Assembly (NCBI RefSeq): GCF_001665785.1
Contig: NZ_LZSO01000015.1
Coordinates: forward strand, 1-64,000
Reading direction: 5' to 3'
Length of the DNA: 64,000 nt
DNA from: Mycolicibacterium peregrinum
GTDB lineage: Bacteria; Actinomycetota; Actinomycetes; Mycobacteriales; Mycobacteriaceae
Shown: piece by piece, positions 1 through 8,131 of the stretch
Layout: the number at the start of each line of letters is the position of its first letter
Position numbering within the stretch: position 1 is the first letter of the stretch
The notes under the pieces: generated by a model
Databases searched by the model: none
What the model was told of the DNA's origin: nothing
The model's input: the letters and a program-made list of their open reading frames with translations, nothing else
Position numbers and translations under genes: made by a program

Positions 1-18
1 GATGTGTATAAGAGACAG
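1..18. other. Tn5/Nextera mosaic-end adapter remnant
   Basis: The first 18 bases, GATGTGTATAAGAGACAG, equal the 19-bp Tn5 mosaic end used in Nextera libraries minus its first A. This is library sequence, not genome, and it marks the contig edge. Read in frame it supplies a false GTG start and the residues MYKRQ to the gene that follows. Confidence 0.95.
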
Positions 19-492
19 ATCTTGGACATCCTGATGATCCCGCTCATGGGGGCGCTGTATGTGCTGGGGCTGGCCGCGGTTGTCGTCGCGGCGGTGAGAG
101 CCCGTCGTTGGGTGGTTCTCGCGACGGTGGCGCCGGTACTGGTCGTCGTCACCGTCGCGGTGAACTCCGGTTGGATGGTGGCACCACGAGCGTGGTTCGC
201 GTTGCACCGGCCGTTGTTCGAGCGGGCTCTGCAAACCAACCCTGGCAAGGAGTACTACGGGAACCAATTGCCTTGGACGCTGAGGTTTCTCGTAGCGGAG
301 GGAAGATCATCGATCCGGGACGGAAGCCGCTTCTTCCCGCAGTGGATCGGCATTCCCGACGATGCCGGCGGCTACCTGTACGACCCCGTGGAGTCTCCCG
401 AAGGGGTCGACATGTACGGCTTCATCTGCGCCGATCCAGTCGATCTCGGCGACGGCTGGTGGATGTGCGGGCTGCGCAACAACGGGTGGTGA
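19..492 (+). CDS. Hypothetical membrane protein, 5'-truncated
   Basis: Function not recognised. The true 5' end lies off the contig, because the codons before position 19 come from adapter sequence. About 157 residues remain. They begin with two hydrophobic segments (about residues 5-27 and 33-50) separated by a short Arg-rich turn, followed by a soluble C-terminal part rich in Trp, Tyr and Gly that ends in a GDGWWMCGLRNNGW tail. This suggests a small membrane protein with its C-terminal domain on one face of the membrane. The gene converges on the aminotransferase with only 6 bases between stop codons, leaving no room for a separate terminator. Confidence 0.7.
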   Translation: MLDILMIPLMGALYVLGLAAVVVAAVRARRWVVLATVAPVLVVVTVAVNSGWMVAPRAWFALHRPLFERALQTNPGKEYYGNQLPWTLRFLVAEGRSSIRDGSRFFPQWIGIPDDAGGYLYDPVESPEGVDMYGFICADPVDLGDGWWMCGLRNNGW

Positions 493-498
493 CAGGCC

Positions 499-1788
499 TT
501 ACTGGCGGTAGCCGGCCAGGAAGTTGCCGAGGCGCTCGATGGCCTGGGCCAGGTCGCGTGACCACGGCAGCGTGACGATGCGCAGGTGATCCGGTGTGGG
601 CCAGTTGAATCCCGTGCCCTGGGTCAACAGGATCTTCTCCTGCAGCAACAGGTCGAGCACCAGCTGCTCGTCGTCGTGGATGTCGTGTACCTCGGGGTCC
701 AGGCGCGGGAACGCGTACAGCGCGCCCGACGGTTTCACGCAGGAGACTCCCGGGATCTCGTTGAGCTTGGTCCACGCGGTGTCACGCTGCTCGAGCAGCC
801 GGCCGCCCGGCAACACCAGGTCGTCGATGCTCTGATGACCGCCCAGGGCGACCTGGATCGCATGCTGGGCAGGCACATTCGGGCACAGCCGCATGTTGGA
901 CAGCAGGCTGATGCCCTCGATGAAGCTGGTCGCGTGCTCCTTGGGGCCCGTGATGACCAGCCAGCCGGAGCGGTAACCCGCCACCCGGTAGGCCTTGGAC
1001 AGCCCGTTGAACGTCAGGGTCAGCAGGTCGGGCGCCAGCGTGGCCAGCGAGATGTGCTTGGCGTCGTCGTAGAGGATCTTGTCGTAGATCTCGTCGGCCA
1101 ACAGCAGGAGCTGGTGCTTGCGGGCCAGTTCCACCATCTGTTCCAGGGTTTCGCGGCTGTACACCGCGCCTGTGGGGTTGTTCGGGTTGATCACGACGAG
1201 CGCCTTGGTGCGCTCGGTGATCTTGGATTCGATATCGGCGACGTCAGGATTCCAGCCCTGGGTCTCGTCGCACATGTAATGCACCGGGGTGCCGCCCGCC
1301 AGCGCGGTCGAGGCCGTCCACAGCGGGTAGTCCGGTGCGGGGATGAGCACCTGGTCGCCGTTGTCCAGCAGCGCCTGCAGGGTCATCGTGATGAGCTCGG
1401 AGACGCCGTTACCCAGATAGACGTCTTCGATGTCGAACTTGGGAAAGCCCTCGACCAGCTCGTATCGGGTGAACACCGCCCGGCGTGCGCTGGCGATGCC
1501 CTTCGAGTCGGAATAGCCCTGCGCGTTCGGCAGCGCCTGGATCATGTCGCGCATGATCACGTCGGGCGCCTCGAAGCCGAACGGCGCGGGGTTGCCGATG
1601 TTCAGCTTGAGGATGCGGTGCCCTTCAGCTTCCAGCCGTGAGGCGTGCTCGTGTACCGGTCCACGGATCTCGTACAGGACGTCCTGCAGCTTCGTGGACT
1701 GGGCGAACGTACGCGGCTTCGGGTGCTGACCGGTCTGCCACGGCAACTGATGGGTAGTCACGCTGACCATGGTCTCATCACCGTCCAC
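499..1788 (-). CDS. aspC: PLP-dependent aminotransferase (AspC/AlaA type)
   Basis: Fold-type I aminotransferase that moves an amino group between alanine or aspartate/glutamate and a 2-oxo acid in the cytosol. It is 429 residues, the length I recall for M. tuberculosis Rv0337c, with a very similar N-terminus (xDxDxTxVxVTTHQLPW). Visible family features are NIGNPAPFGF near the N-terminus, the NPNNPTGAVY substrate loop, DEIYDKI, the PLP lysine in NGLSKAYR (about K265) and GYRSGW. I chose the GTG at 1788; a longer frame reaches 1938, but its extra residues are unlike the family, and an ATG at 1770 would remove conserved residues. Rv0337c is annotated as an aspartate aminotransferase, but enzymes of this subgroup are often alanine aminotransferases, so substrate preference is open. 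Confidence 0.93.
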   Translation of the reverse strand: MDGDETMVSVTTHQLPWQTGQHPKPRTFAQSTKLQDVLYEIRGPVHEHASRLEAEGHRILKLNIGNPAPFGFEAPDVIMRDMIQALPNAQGYSDSKGIASARRAVFTRYELVEGFPKFDIEDVYLGNGVSELITMTLQALLDNGDQVLIPAPDYPLWTASTALAGGTPVHYMCDETQGWNPDVADIESKITERTKALVVINPNNPTGAVYSRETLEQMVELARKHQLLLLADEIYDKILYDDAKHISLATLAPDLLTLTFNGLSKAYRVAGYRSGWLVITGPKEHATSFIEGISLLSNMRLCPNVPAQHAIQVALGGHQSIDDLVLPGGRLLEQRDTAWTKLNEIPGVSCVKPSGALYAFPRLDPEVHDIHDDEQLVLDLLLQEKILLTQGTGFNWPTPDHLRIVTLPWSRDLAQAIERLGNFLAGYRQ

Positions 1789-2025
1789 TGAATTTGGAAT
1801 TTGCCCATGTGGTAGGTGGCCACCGCCACAATGCGCTGAGTTGCCGAGACGCGCCATCCGTGCCCGTTCCTGGCAGTCATATGCAAGCCCCCTGTGTGTT
1901 CGCTTGGGTGGCCGCGCACGGTCCCAGAACCTGCGCAACTATGGCTGGAACGCAAACGGCCGATTATCTACCCAGGTCAAAGGGTGTTTTCGTCGGCAAC
2001 AAGTTCAACCAGATTGGCAATCCAG

Positions 2026-2271
2026 ATGGCACGAATTACCAGCATCCTCCGAGTCAACACCCTCGCTGCGGTCCTCGGCGGCAGCGCCGTCGTCGCAATG
2101 GGCGTCATCGCCGCCACCATGGGTGGAACGCCGGAGGGCCCAGCCACCGTCGTCTCCGGCGGATCGATGACTCTCGGTGAGACCACGACCGTCACCTATA
2201 CCGGCACGATCGCGCCGGCTGTTGCGGCGCCGGCGGTCAAGGCGCCGCCCTATGGCGGTAGCGGCGGCTGA
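2026..2271 (+). CDS. Small secreted protein with Sec-type signal
   Basis: An 81-residue protein. It starts MARITSILRVN and has a hydrophobic core at about residues 11-31, followed by a short Gly/Thr/Pro/Val-rich mature part containing a GSMTLGETTTVTYTGTIAP segment and a GG-rich end. This looks like a Sec signal peptide and a small exported product. Similar short proteins occur in mycobacteria, but I know no function for them. The frame is open further upstream; the ATG at 2026 was chosen because the signal peptide starts there. No good Shine-Dalgarno sequence is visible, so the start is only moderately secure. The gene is divergent from the aminotransferase. Confidence 0.6.
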   Translation: MARITSILRVNTLAAVLGGSAVVAMGVIAATMGGTPEGPATVVSGGSMTLGETTTVTYTGTIAPAVAAPAVKAPPYGGSGG

Positions 2272-2309
2272 TCGGCGCAGGCCTCCGCTGGATAGTCCGG
2301 TGTGGCGCA

Positions 2310-2379
2310 CTGTGACGAGTGTGCAGGTTATCGCTCCGGCAGGTGTCGGATGGCGCCATAAGCTGCACACTCGTCACAG
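2310..2379. repeat. Long palindromic intergenic hairpin (17-bp arms)
   Basis: Arms 2310-2326 (CTGTGACGAGTGTGCAG) and 2363-2379 are perfect inverted copies around a 36-base loop. After one mismatch the pairing continues for four more bases. The element lies between the small secreted protein gene and etfD, which converge. It may be a bidirectional terminator or a copy of a REP/MITE-like dispersed palindrome; its copy number cannot be judged from this window. Confidence 0.75.
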
Positions 2380-2410
2380 GGGCTGGGACAGGACATCAGG
2401 GGGCAGAACG

Positions 2411-2446
2411 CCGAACGGCCACCTCCGAGTGGAGATGGCCGTTCGG
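2411..2446 (-). terminator. Hairpin downstream of etfD
   Basis: Arms 2411-2425 and 2432-2446 pair over 15 bases with one mismatch and a 6-base loop, about 17 bases past the etfD stop. There is no T-tract, which is common for mycobacterial terminators. Confidence 0.6.
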
Positions 2447-2462
2447 TGCGTTAGGGACGTGC

Positions 2463-3067
2463 TCAGCGCTTACCGGGACGCTTGGCGCCCGGCTTGATGC
2501 CAAGGCCCACGACCGGTGGTTCCGGCTTGGCGGGCTCGGCAGGCGCCGCCTCGGCGGGCTTCTCAGCTGCCGGTTCCGGTGCCTTTTCGGCGGCGGGTGC
2601 AGCCGGGGCCGGGGATGCCGGAGCTGCCGGAGCGGCTTTCTTGGCACCCGGACGACGCGCGCCTGCGGCGATGCCCAGACCCACGACCGGCGGTTCCGGC
2701 TTGGCCGGCTCAGCGGCCGCGGGAGCGGCAGCCGGCGCCTCAGCGGCGGGAGCTGCAGGTGCAGCCGACGCAGCAGGGGCCGCAGCCTTCTTGGCACCCG
2801 GACGCTTCGCGCCGGCCGCCATGCCCAGACCCTTCACCGGCGCCGCGGGAGCGGCCGGTGCGGCAGGCGCCTCGGCAGCCGGAGCAGCAGAGGCAGCAGG
2901 AGCCGCGGTCTTCTTGGCACCCGGACGTTTGGCGCCACCGGCGATGCCCAGGCCCTTGACGGGCGCAGCCGGAGCGGCGGCCTCGGCAGCCGGAGCAGCC
3001 GACGCAGCAGGAGCCGCGGTCTTCTTGGCACCCGGACGTTTGGCGCCACCGGCCATGCCCAGACCCT
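2463..3067 (-). repeat. In-gene repeat array: Ala/Pro linker with GLG...GAKRPG units
   Basis: The last 200 codons of etfD contain five imperfect copies of a unit made of an AP(A)APAAP linker plus VKGLGMAGGAKRPGAKK-like sequence. The three inner copies are nearly identical at DNA level (around 2805-3065). The units are strongly basic inside an Ala/Pro linker. Copy number probably varies between strains by slippage or recombination. Confidence 0.85.
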
Positions 3068-5480
3068 TGACCGGGGCCGCAGGTGCGGCCGGGGCTGCGG
3101 GAGCTTCGGCAGCAGGCGCTGCCTCAGCCGCCGGGGCTTCCTCGACGACGGGTGCCGGAGCCGGTGCCGCGGCGGCGGCCTTGGCCTCGGCTTCGGCGCG
3201 TGCCTCGGCCCGCTTCTCGGATTCCTTTGCCGCCGTGCCCTTCTCGGGCAGCGTGACGCCGCTCTTGTCCAGCGAGTTCAGCAGCAACTGAGCCACGTCG
3301 AGCACTTCGGCCTTCACGACGTTGCGGGCAGCGGCCACGTCGTCGACACCGTCGGTGATCATCACGCGGCAGAACGGGCAGCCGGTCGCGATGGTCGAGG
3401 CAGTGTCCATCGCCTCTTCGGTGCGCTCCACATTCACGCGCTTGCCGATGTGCTCTTCCATCCACATGCGTGCGCCACCGGCACCACAGCACAGGCCGCG
3501 GTCGGCGTGGCGGGGCATTTCCTTGAGCGTCACGCCGGAGGCCTCGACCAGCTCACGCGGAGCCTCGTAGACCTTGTTGTGACGGCCCAGGAAGCACGGG
3601 TCGTGGTAGGTGACCTCGGGACCGCCGGTGGACTTGACCGGCACCAGCTTCTTGTCCCGGACCAGGCGGTTCAGCAGCTGCGTGTGGTGCACGACGGTGT
3701 AGTTGGCACCCAGCTGCGGGTATTCGCGGCCGATCGTGTTGAAGCAGTGCGGGCAGGTCACGATGATCTTGCGGTCGACCGTCTCGACACCCTCGAACAG
3801 CTCGTTGATGGTCTCGACGTTCTGCGCGGCCAGCTGCTGGAACAGGAACTCGTTGCCGGAGCGGCGAGCCGAGTCACCGGTACAGGTCTCACCGGTGCCC
3901 AGCACCAGGAACTTCACGCCCGAGGCGGCCAGCAGTTCGGCGACAGCCTTGGTCGTTTTCTTGGCCCGGTCCTCGTAGGCGCCGGCGCAGCCGACCCAGA
4001 ACAGGTACTCGAAGCCGTCGAAGCTCTCGACATCCTCGCCATAGACCGGGACGTCGAAGTCGACCTCGTCGATCCAGTTGGTGCGGTCCTTGGCGTTCTG
4101 GCCCCAGGGGTTGCCCTTGGTCTCCAGGTTCTTGAACAGCACACCGAGCTCACCGGGGAACTCCGACTCGACCATGACCTGGTAGCGGCGCATGTCGACG
4201 ATGTGGTCGATGTGCTCGATGTCCACCGGGCACTGCTCGACGCAGGCGCCGCAGTTGGTGCAGGACCACAGCACGTCGGGATCGATCACGCCGCCCTGCT
4301 CAGCGGTGCCGACCAGCGGGCGCAGCGCCTGCTCGGGGCCGGAGCCTTCGATGCGTGCGAAGCCGTCCTCGGGAACCCCGTGTCCGTGCAGGCTGTCGCC
4401 CAGCTTGGCGAAGTCGACCGAACCCTCTTCAGGCATCGGCTTGCCCTCGATGATGTACGGAGCCTTGGCGAACAGGTGGTCGCGCAGGTTCATCATCACG
4501 AGCTTGGGAGACAGCGGCTTACCGGTGTTCCAGGCCGGGCACTGCGACTGGCAGCGACCACACTCGGTGCAGGTCGCCATGTCGAGGTTGGCCTTCCAGG
4601 TGAAGTCCTCGATGCGGCCCTTGCCGAACACCGCGTCCTCAGCGGGATCCTCGAAGTCGATCTTGTCTCCCTTGTATTCCATCGGCAGCAGCGGGCCGAG
4701 GCCGTCGGGCAGACGCTTGAAGGTGACGTTGATCGGGGCCAGGCCGATGTGCAGGTGCTTGGAGTGCAGCACGATCAGCAGGAAGGCCAGCATCACGCCC
4801 AGGTGGGCCAGCAGCGCCAGGCTCTCCAGCCACACGTTGGCGGTGTGACCCAGCGGAGCCAGCAGCGCGGCCATGCCGTCGGAGAAGAAGGCGCCGGACT
4901 GGTACGGGAAGTTCTCGCCGAGCACGTTGACGGCCGCGCCGCGGAACACCGCGTAGGTCGCGATGACCAGGAAGATCATGATCAGAATCGTCCAGGCGCC
5001 GCCGTTGTGCGAGCCGTAGAAGCGGGACTCGCGGCCCAGCTGCTCGGGGTTCTTACGGATACGGATGATCGCGAAGACGATGATGCCGGCCAGCACGGCG
5101 ACGGCGAAGAAGTCCTGCAGGAAGCCCAGCACGGCCCAGCGGCCGACGAACGGAATGTGGAACTCGGGGTTGAACAGCACGCCGTAGGCCTCGAGGTACA
5201 CCGTGGCGAGGACGAAGAAGCCCCACATGGTGAAGAAGTGCGCGATGCCGGGAATCGACCATTTCAGGAGCTTCGACTGCGCGAAGACTTCCTTGTTCTG
5301 GTTCAGGAAGCGCTGGACGAGATGGTCCTTACGGCCACGCTCGTCGCCGACCTTCTGTCCCGAGCTGATCAGCTTGGTCAGCCACAGCACGCGCTTGCCG
5401 GCGAATGCCAGCACGACGAGCGTTGCGAGCACACCGAGAATCAGTCGCGACACAACCAGTGTGTGTTCGAGACTCTCCAC
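2463..5480 (-). CDS. etfD: EtfD: membrane Fe-S ETF:menaquinone oxidoreductase
   Basis: Orthologue of M. tuberculosis Rv0338c (EtfD). It is known there as the membrane partner that takes electrons from EtfBA during acyl-CoA dehydrogenation and is needed for growth on fatty acids. The N-terminal 245 residues hold five or six membrane helices. Two ferredoxin-like 4Fe-4S motifs follow, CTECGRCQSQCP (about 303-314) and CTNCGACVEQCP (about 402-413), then two heterodisulfide-reductase-type cysteine domains with CPHCFN (about 575) and GLCCGAGG (about 661). From about residue 770 the protein becomes an Ala/Pro-rich tail carrying five GLG(I/M)-x2-GA(K/R)RPG units. At 1,005 residues it exceeds the roughly 880 of Rv0338c, and the repeat tail accounts for the difference. 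GTG start with GGAGG seven bases upstream. The paired operator upstream suggests TetR-type control. Confidence 0.93.
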   Translation of the reverse strand: MESLEHTLVVSRLILGVLATLVVLAFAGKRVLWLTKLISSGQKVGDERGRKDHLVQRFLNQNKEVFAQSKLLKWSIPGIAHFFTMWGFFVLATVYLEAYGVLFNPEFHIPFVGRWAVLGFLQDFFAVAVLAGIIVFAIIRIRKNPEQLGRESRFYGSHNGGAWTILIMIFLVIATYAVFRGAAVNVLGENFPYQSGAFFSDGMAALLAPLGHTANVWLESLALLAHLGVMLAFLLIVLHSKHLHIGLAPINVTFKRLPDGLGPLLPMEYKGDKIDFEDPAEDAVFGKGRIEDFTWKANLDMATCTECGRCQSQCPAWNTGKPLSPKLVMMNLRDHLFAKAPYIIEGKPMPEEGSVDFAKLGDSLHGHGVPEDGFARIEGSGPEQALRPLVGTAEQGGVIDPDVLWSCTNCGACVEQCPVDIEHIDHIVDMRRYQVMVESEFPGELGVLFKNLETKGNPWGQNAKDRTNWIDEVDFDVPVYGEDVESFDGFEYLFWVGCAGAYEDRAKKTTKAVAELLAASGVKFLVLGTGETCTGDSARRSGNEFLFQQLAAQNVETINELFEGVETVDRKIIVTCPHCFNTIGREYPQLGANYTVVHHTQLLNRLVRDKKLVPVKSTGGPEVTYHDPCFLGRHNKVYEAPRELVEASGVTLKEMPRHADRGLCCGAGGARMWMEEHIGKRVNVERTEEAMDTASTIATGCPFCRVMITDGVDDVAAARNVVKAEVLDVAQLLLNSLDKSGVTLPEKGTAAKESEKRAEARAEAEAKAAAAAPAPAPVVEEAPAAEAAPAAEAPAAPAAPAAPVKGLGMAGGAKRPGAKKTAAPAASAAPAAEAAAPAAPVKGLGIAGGAKRPGAKKTAAPAASAAPAAEAPAAPAAPAAPVKGLGMAAGAKRPGAKKAAAPAASAAPAAPAAEAPAAAPAAAEPAKPEPPVVGLGIAAGARRPGAKKAAPAAPASPAPAAPAAEKAPEPAAEKPAEAAPAEPAKPEPPVVGLGIKPGAKRPGKR

Positions 5481-5500
5481 AGAAACGCCTCCATTCGGAT

Positions 5501-5541
5501 GTTACCCGTGGGTAACTTGGGCATAGTTACCCGTCAGTAAC
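5501..5541. promoter_or_regulatory. Paired palindromic operator upstream of etfD
   Basis: Two related 16-bp palindromes, GTTACCCGTGGGTAAC (5501-5516) and GTTACCCGTCAGTAAC (5526-5541), are each followed by TT and start 25 bp apart, 21-61 bp upstream of the etfD GTG. Size and symmetry fit a TetR-family dimer site. A fatty-acid-catabolism repressor is the natural guess given the role of EtfD, but the regulator is not identified. Confidence 0.7.
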
Positions 5542-5628
5542 TTAGCTTCCTTCAGCTCATAGTGACATTTAGGTCTTTCTTGCCGCTACCGAGGCTTACC
5601 TAACTTTGAGGTCACTGTGGTATGGATC

Positions 5629-8121
5629 TCAGCCCTGCGGTGCCAGCATCGCCCTCAGCATCGACAGCATTTCCGTCCGCGACTCGGCGCCCAGGCGCCG
5701 CCGGATGCGGGCCACATGGTGCTCGACAGTCTTCGCCGAGATGAACAACTGACTGCCGATATCGCGGTAGGGCATGCCGAGCAGCAGCAGTTCGGCCACC
5801 TCACGTTCGCGGTCGGAAAGCTTGGTCGACGACGGAGCCGGTGACCGGGGTGCGGCGCCGGTCGTAGGGGCCGAGACGACTTCGGCCTCCTCGACAGCAC
5901 TGGTCTGCTTGAGGTCGCGGGCCAGTTGCAGCATCGCCTGGGACACCCGGACATCGGGGGTCTGGAGTGCGGCCTGGCTGGCCAGCCGGGTCCCGTCCCA
6001 GGTCAGTCCGAACTGCGACAGCCCACGGGCCGCGGTCGTGACCTCGTCGGTGTCGACGTGATTGGCCAGCACCCGCAGCCAGATGCGCCCGGCATTGGCC
6101 AGCGCGCGGGCGAACGCGCTCTGGCCGGCCGCCGCGGTCAGGGCCTGTCCGTGCGGGGCGACCGCTCCGGGCGAGTTGGCCAGGATCCCGGCGTGCACAC
6201 CCGCCCAGTGCAGCGGCACCGACCACAACACCGGATTGCCGAGCGCCGCGAGCAGGCTCCACGCCTCAGACAGCGTGTGTTCCAGCCGGTCCACCTGACG
6301 CATTCTGGCGCCGGCCACCCACAACTCACCGAGCGGCAGCAGCGAGAACAGGTCGATCGAATACTCGGCGAGCACCTCGACCGCGGCAAACCAGTGCTTC
6401 TGGACGGCGCCGCTGTCTCCGCTTCGCCGGGCGATCGCGGTACGCAACGCCGCCGCCCACAACGCGTCGCGACGGTGCAGATCCTCACCTGCTTCGGCGG
6501 CGGCAGCATCCGCGCCGGCCGCGCCGAGCTGGCCGTCCTGCATCTTCACCCAGCCCAGCAACAGCCGGTGGCGCGCCGCGCTGAAAGCCTCATCGCCGCT
6601 GCCGGCCCGCACCGCTCGACTGATCACGCTGCGCGCCCGCACCGAGTCGCCGCCGTGCAGGGCGGCCAACGTCACCAGGGCTGCCGGGGTATCGGGGGCA
6701 ACCCCGCCGGCCTGATACTCCGCCGTGACCGCCTGCCCCAGCCGGGCCACGGTCACGGCGAACGGCTGATCCAGCGACAGCACCAGACCTTCGGCCAGGC
6801 TGCGCGCTGCCCGCGCCGTCGAGGTGGGTGGTCCGGCCACCTCAGAGTTCGACGACGCCCGCGCCGCATCGGCGTCACCCGCGGCAAGAAAGGAGGTCGC
6901 GGCGGCTGAGCTGATCAAGGTGTCCGGATAGGGGCCGAGCCACCGGAACAGATCGGCGGCCTGGGCTGCGCCGCCGTCGTGCATGGCGACGCTGGCCGCG
7001 ACCCGCACCGCGGTGGCGCGCTCGGAGGCGTCCTCGGAGCCGAGCAGCTCATCGGCCATGCGGGCCGCGGTGGTGCAGTCCCCGGCCAACGCGAGTGCGT
7101 CGGCCAGTCGGGTGCTCACCGCGGCGGCCCCGGCCGTGACCGCGGCGCGGTAGAGCCGGGCCGCCCGCGCCGGTCTGGCGCGATGGTGGGCGGCGTGCTC
7201 GGCCAGCGCCTCGGCCAGCCGGTCATCGCGTAGTCCGTGCTCGGCCAGACGCACCGCGAGGTCGGCAGACAGGGTCGACAGTTCGAGTTGCGAAGTGAGC
7301 AGGGAGGTTTCGATCTCGTGGTGTCGGGCGGCGCCGGCGATCTGGGCGAGCGATTCGTGTACCAGCCGGACGAACCGCCGGTCGTGGGACGGCTCCACCA
7401 AGCCGCCGGCGCGGGCCCGATCCACCAGTGCCGCCGCCTCGGTACCGGTCAGCCTCAATGCGGCCGCGACATCGTCGGGGCCGAGATCCTGGCTCAGCGA
7501 CAGGATCAGCAGCGCATCCCGGGTGGCGTCGTCCACCAGGCGCAATCGATGCAGCAGTGCGAACTTTGCCGCTTCGGCGGGGGCCTCGACCGCATCCGCC
7601 GCCGCCCGCAACAGAAACGGCAGGCCGGCGGTCGCGGCCAGCACTGATCTGACGGTTTCCACGGTGGCCGGTGACCCCAGCGCCCCGGTCAGCACCCGGC
7701 CCACCTCGGCTGCCGGCAGGGGGCCGAGCCGCAGCACCGGGTTCTCCCGCTCCAGAGCGGTGGCCAACGTGTGCAACGGCGGGCGGTGGGTCAACGGCTC
7801 ACACGCCGCCACCACCGTCGCCGACGGCTCTGCGACTTTCTCGGCAAGACAATCGATTTCGGTATCACTCAACTGGTCTGCGTCGTCGACGACGAACGCC
7901 GCATCAGCGGCATCGCCCGGTCGGGGAGCGCGGGTCAGCACGGTACGGCCGGACTCGCGCAGTGCACTACGGATCTCGGCGAGCACCGTGCTCTTGCCGG
8001 TTCCGATGCCGCCGGACAGCAGCAGCTTGACCGGCGCGGCCGGATCGGCCAGAACCGCATCGACCACCGACCGGGCAGCCGACGGGAGCTCCGGAACGGG
8101 TTCCGGTCCCGGGGCGGTCAT
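5629..8121 (-). CDS. iniR: IniR: STAND/LuxR-type ATPase regulator of iniBAC
   Basis: An 830-residue cytosolic signal-transduction ATPase. Walker A is GGIGTGKS at 37-44 and the Walker B-like FVVDDADQ lies near 77-84. A long alpha-helical middle rich in Ala/Leu/Arg resembles a TPR-type sensor. The last 65 residues are a LuxR/FixJ helix-turn-helix (LSDREREVAELLLLGMPYRD, then SAKTVEHHVARIRRRLGA). Position and architecture match Rv0339c, which has been reported under the name IniR as an activator of the iniBAC cell-wall-stress response that responds to trehalose. It lies 10 bases downstream of an Hsp70-like gene on the same strand, so the two are probably co-transcribed and divergent from the IniB-like gene and iniB. 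Confidence 0.88.
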   Translation of the reverse strand: MTAPGPEPVPELPSAARSVVDAVLADPAAPVKLLLSGGIGTGKSTVLAEIRSALRESGRTVLTRAPRPGDAADAAFVVDDADQLSDTEIDCLAEKVAEPSATVVAACEPLTHRPPLHTLATALERENPVLRLGPLPAAEVGRVLTGALGSPATVETVRSVLAATAGLPFLLRAAADAVEAPAEAAKFALLHRLRLVDDATRDALLILSLSQDLGPDDVAAALRLTGTEAAALVDRARAGGLVEPSHDRRFVRLVHESLAQIAGAARHHEIETSLLTSQLELSTLSADLAVRLAEHGLRDDRLAEALAEHAAHHRARPARAARLYRAAVTAGAAAVSTRLADALALAGDCTTAARMADELLGSEDASERATAVRVAASVAMHDGGAAQAADLFRWLGPYPDTLISSAAATSFLAAGDADAARASSNSEVAGPPTSTARAARSLAEGLVLSLDQPFAVTVARLGQAVTAEYQAGGVAPDTPAALVTLAALHGGDSVRARSVISRAVRAGSGDEAFSAARHRLLLGWVKMQDGQLGAAGADAAAAEAGEDLHRRDALWAAALRTAIARRSGDSGAVQKHWFAAVEVLAEYSIDLFSLLPLGELWVAGARMRQVDRLEHTLSEAWSLLAALGNPVLWSVPLHWAGVHAGILANSPGAVAPHGQALTAAAGQSAFARALANAGRIWLRVLANHVDTDEVTTAARGLSQFGLTWDGTRLASQAALQTPDVRVSQAMLQLARDLKQTSAVEEAEVVSAPTTGAAPRSPAPSSTKLSDREREVAELLLLGMPYRDIGSQLFISAKTVEHHVARIRRRLGAESRTEMLSMLRAMLAPQG

Positions 8122-8131
8122 CAGCGCCGAC

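Noticed and set aside
4..18. Gene start GTG at position 4
   Set aside because: Codons lie in Tn5/Nextera adapter sequence.
2296..2380. CRISPR repeat pair
   Set aside because: The two similar segments are inverted, not direct, and there are only two.
2319..5540. Open frame of 1,073 codons on the + strand across etfD
   Set aside because: Opposite-strand shadow of a high-GC gene; the etfD frame has clear Fe-S motifs and a ribosome site, while this product is Arg/His/Gly-rich with no family features.
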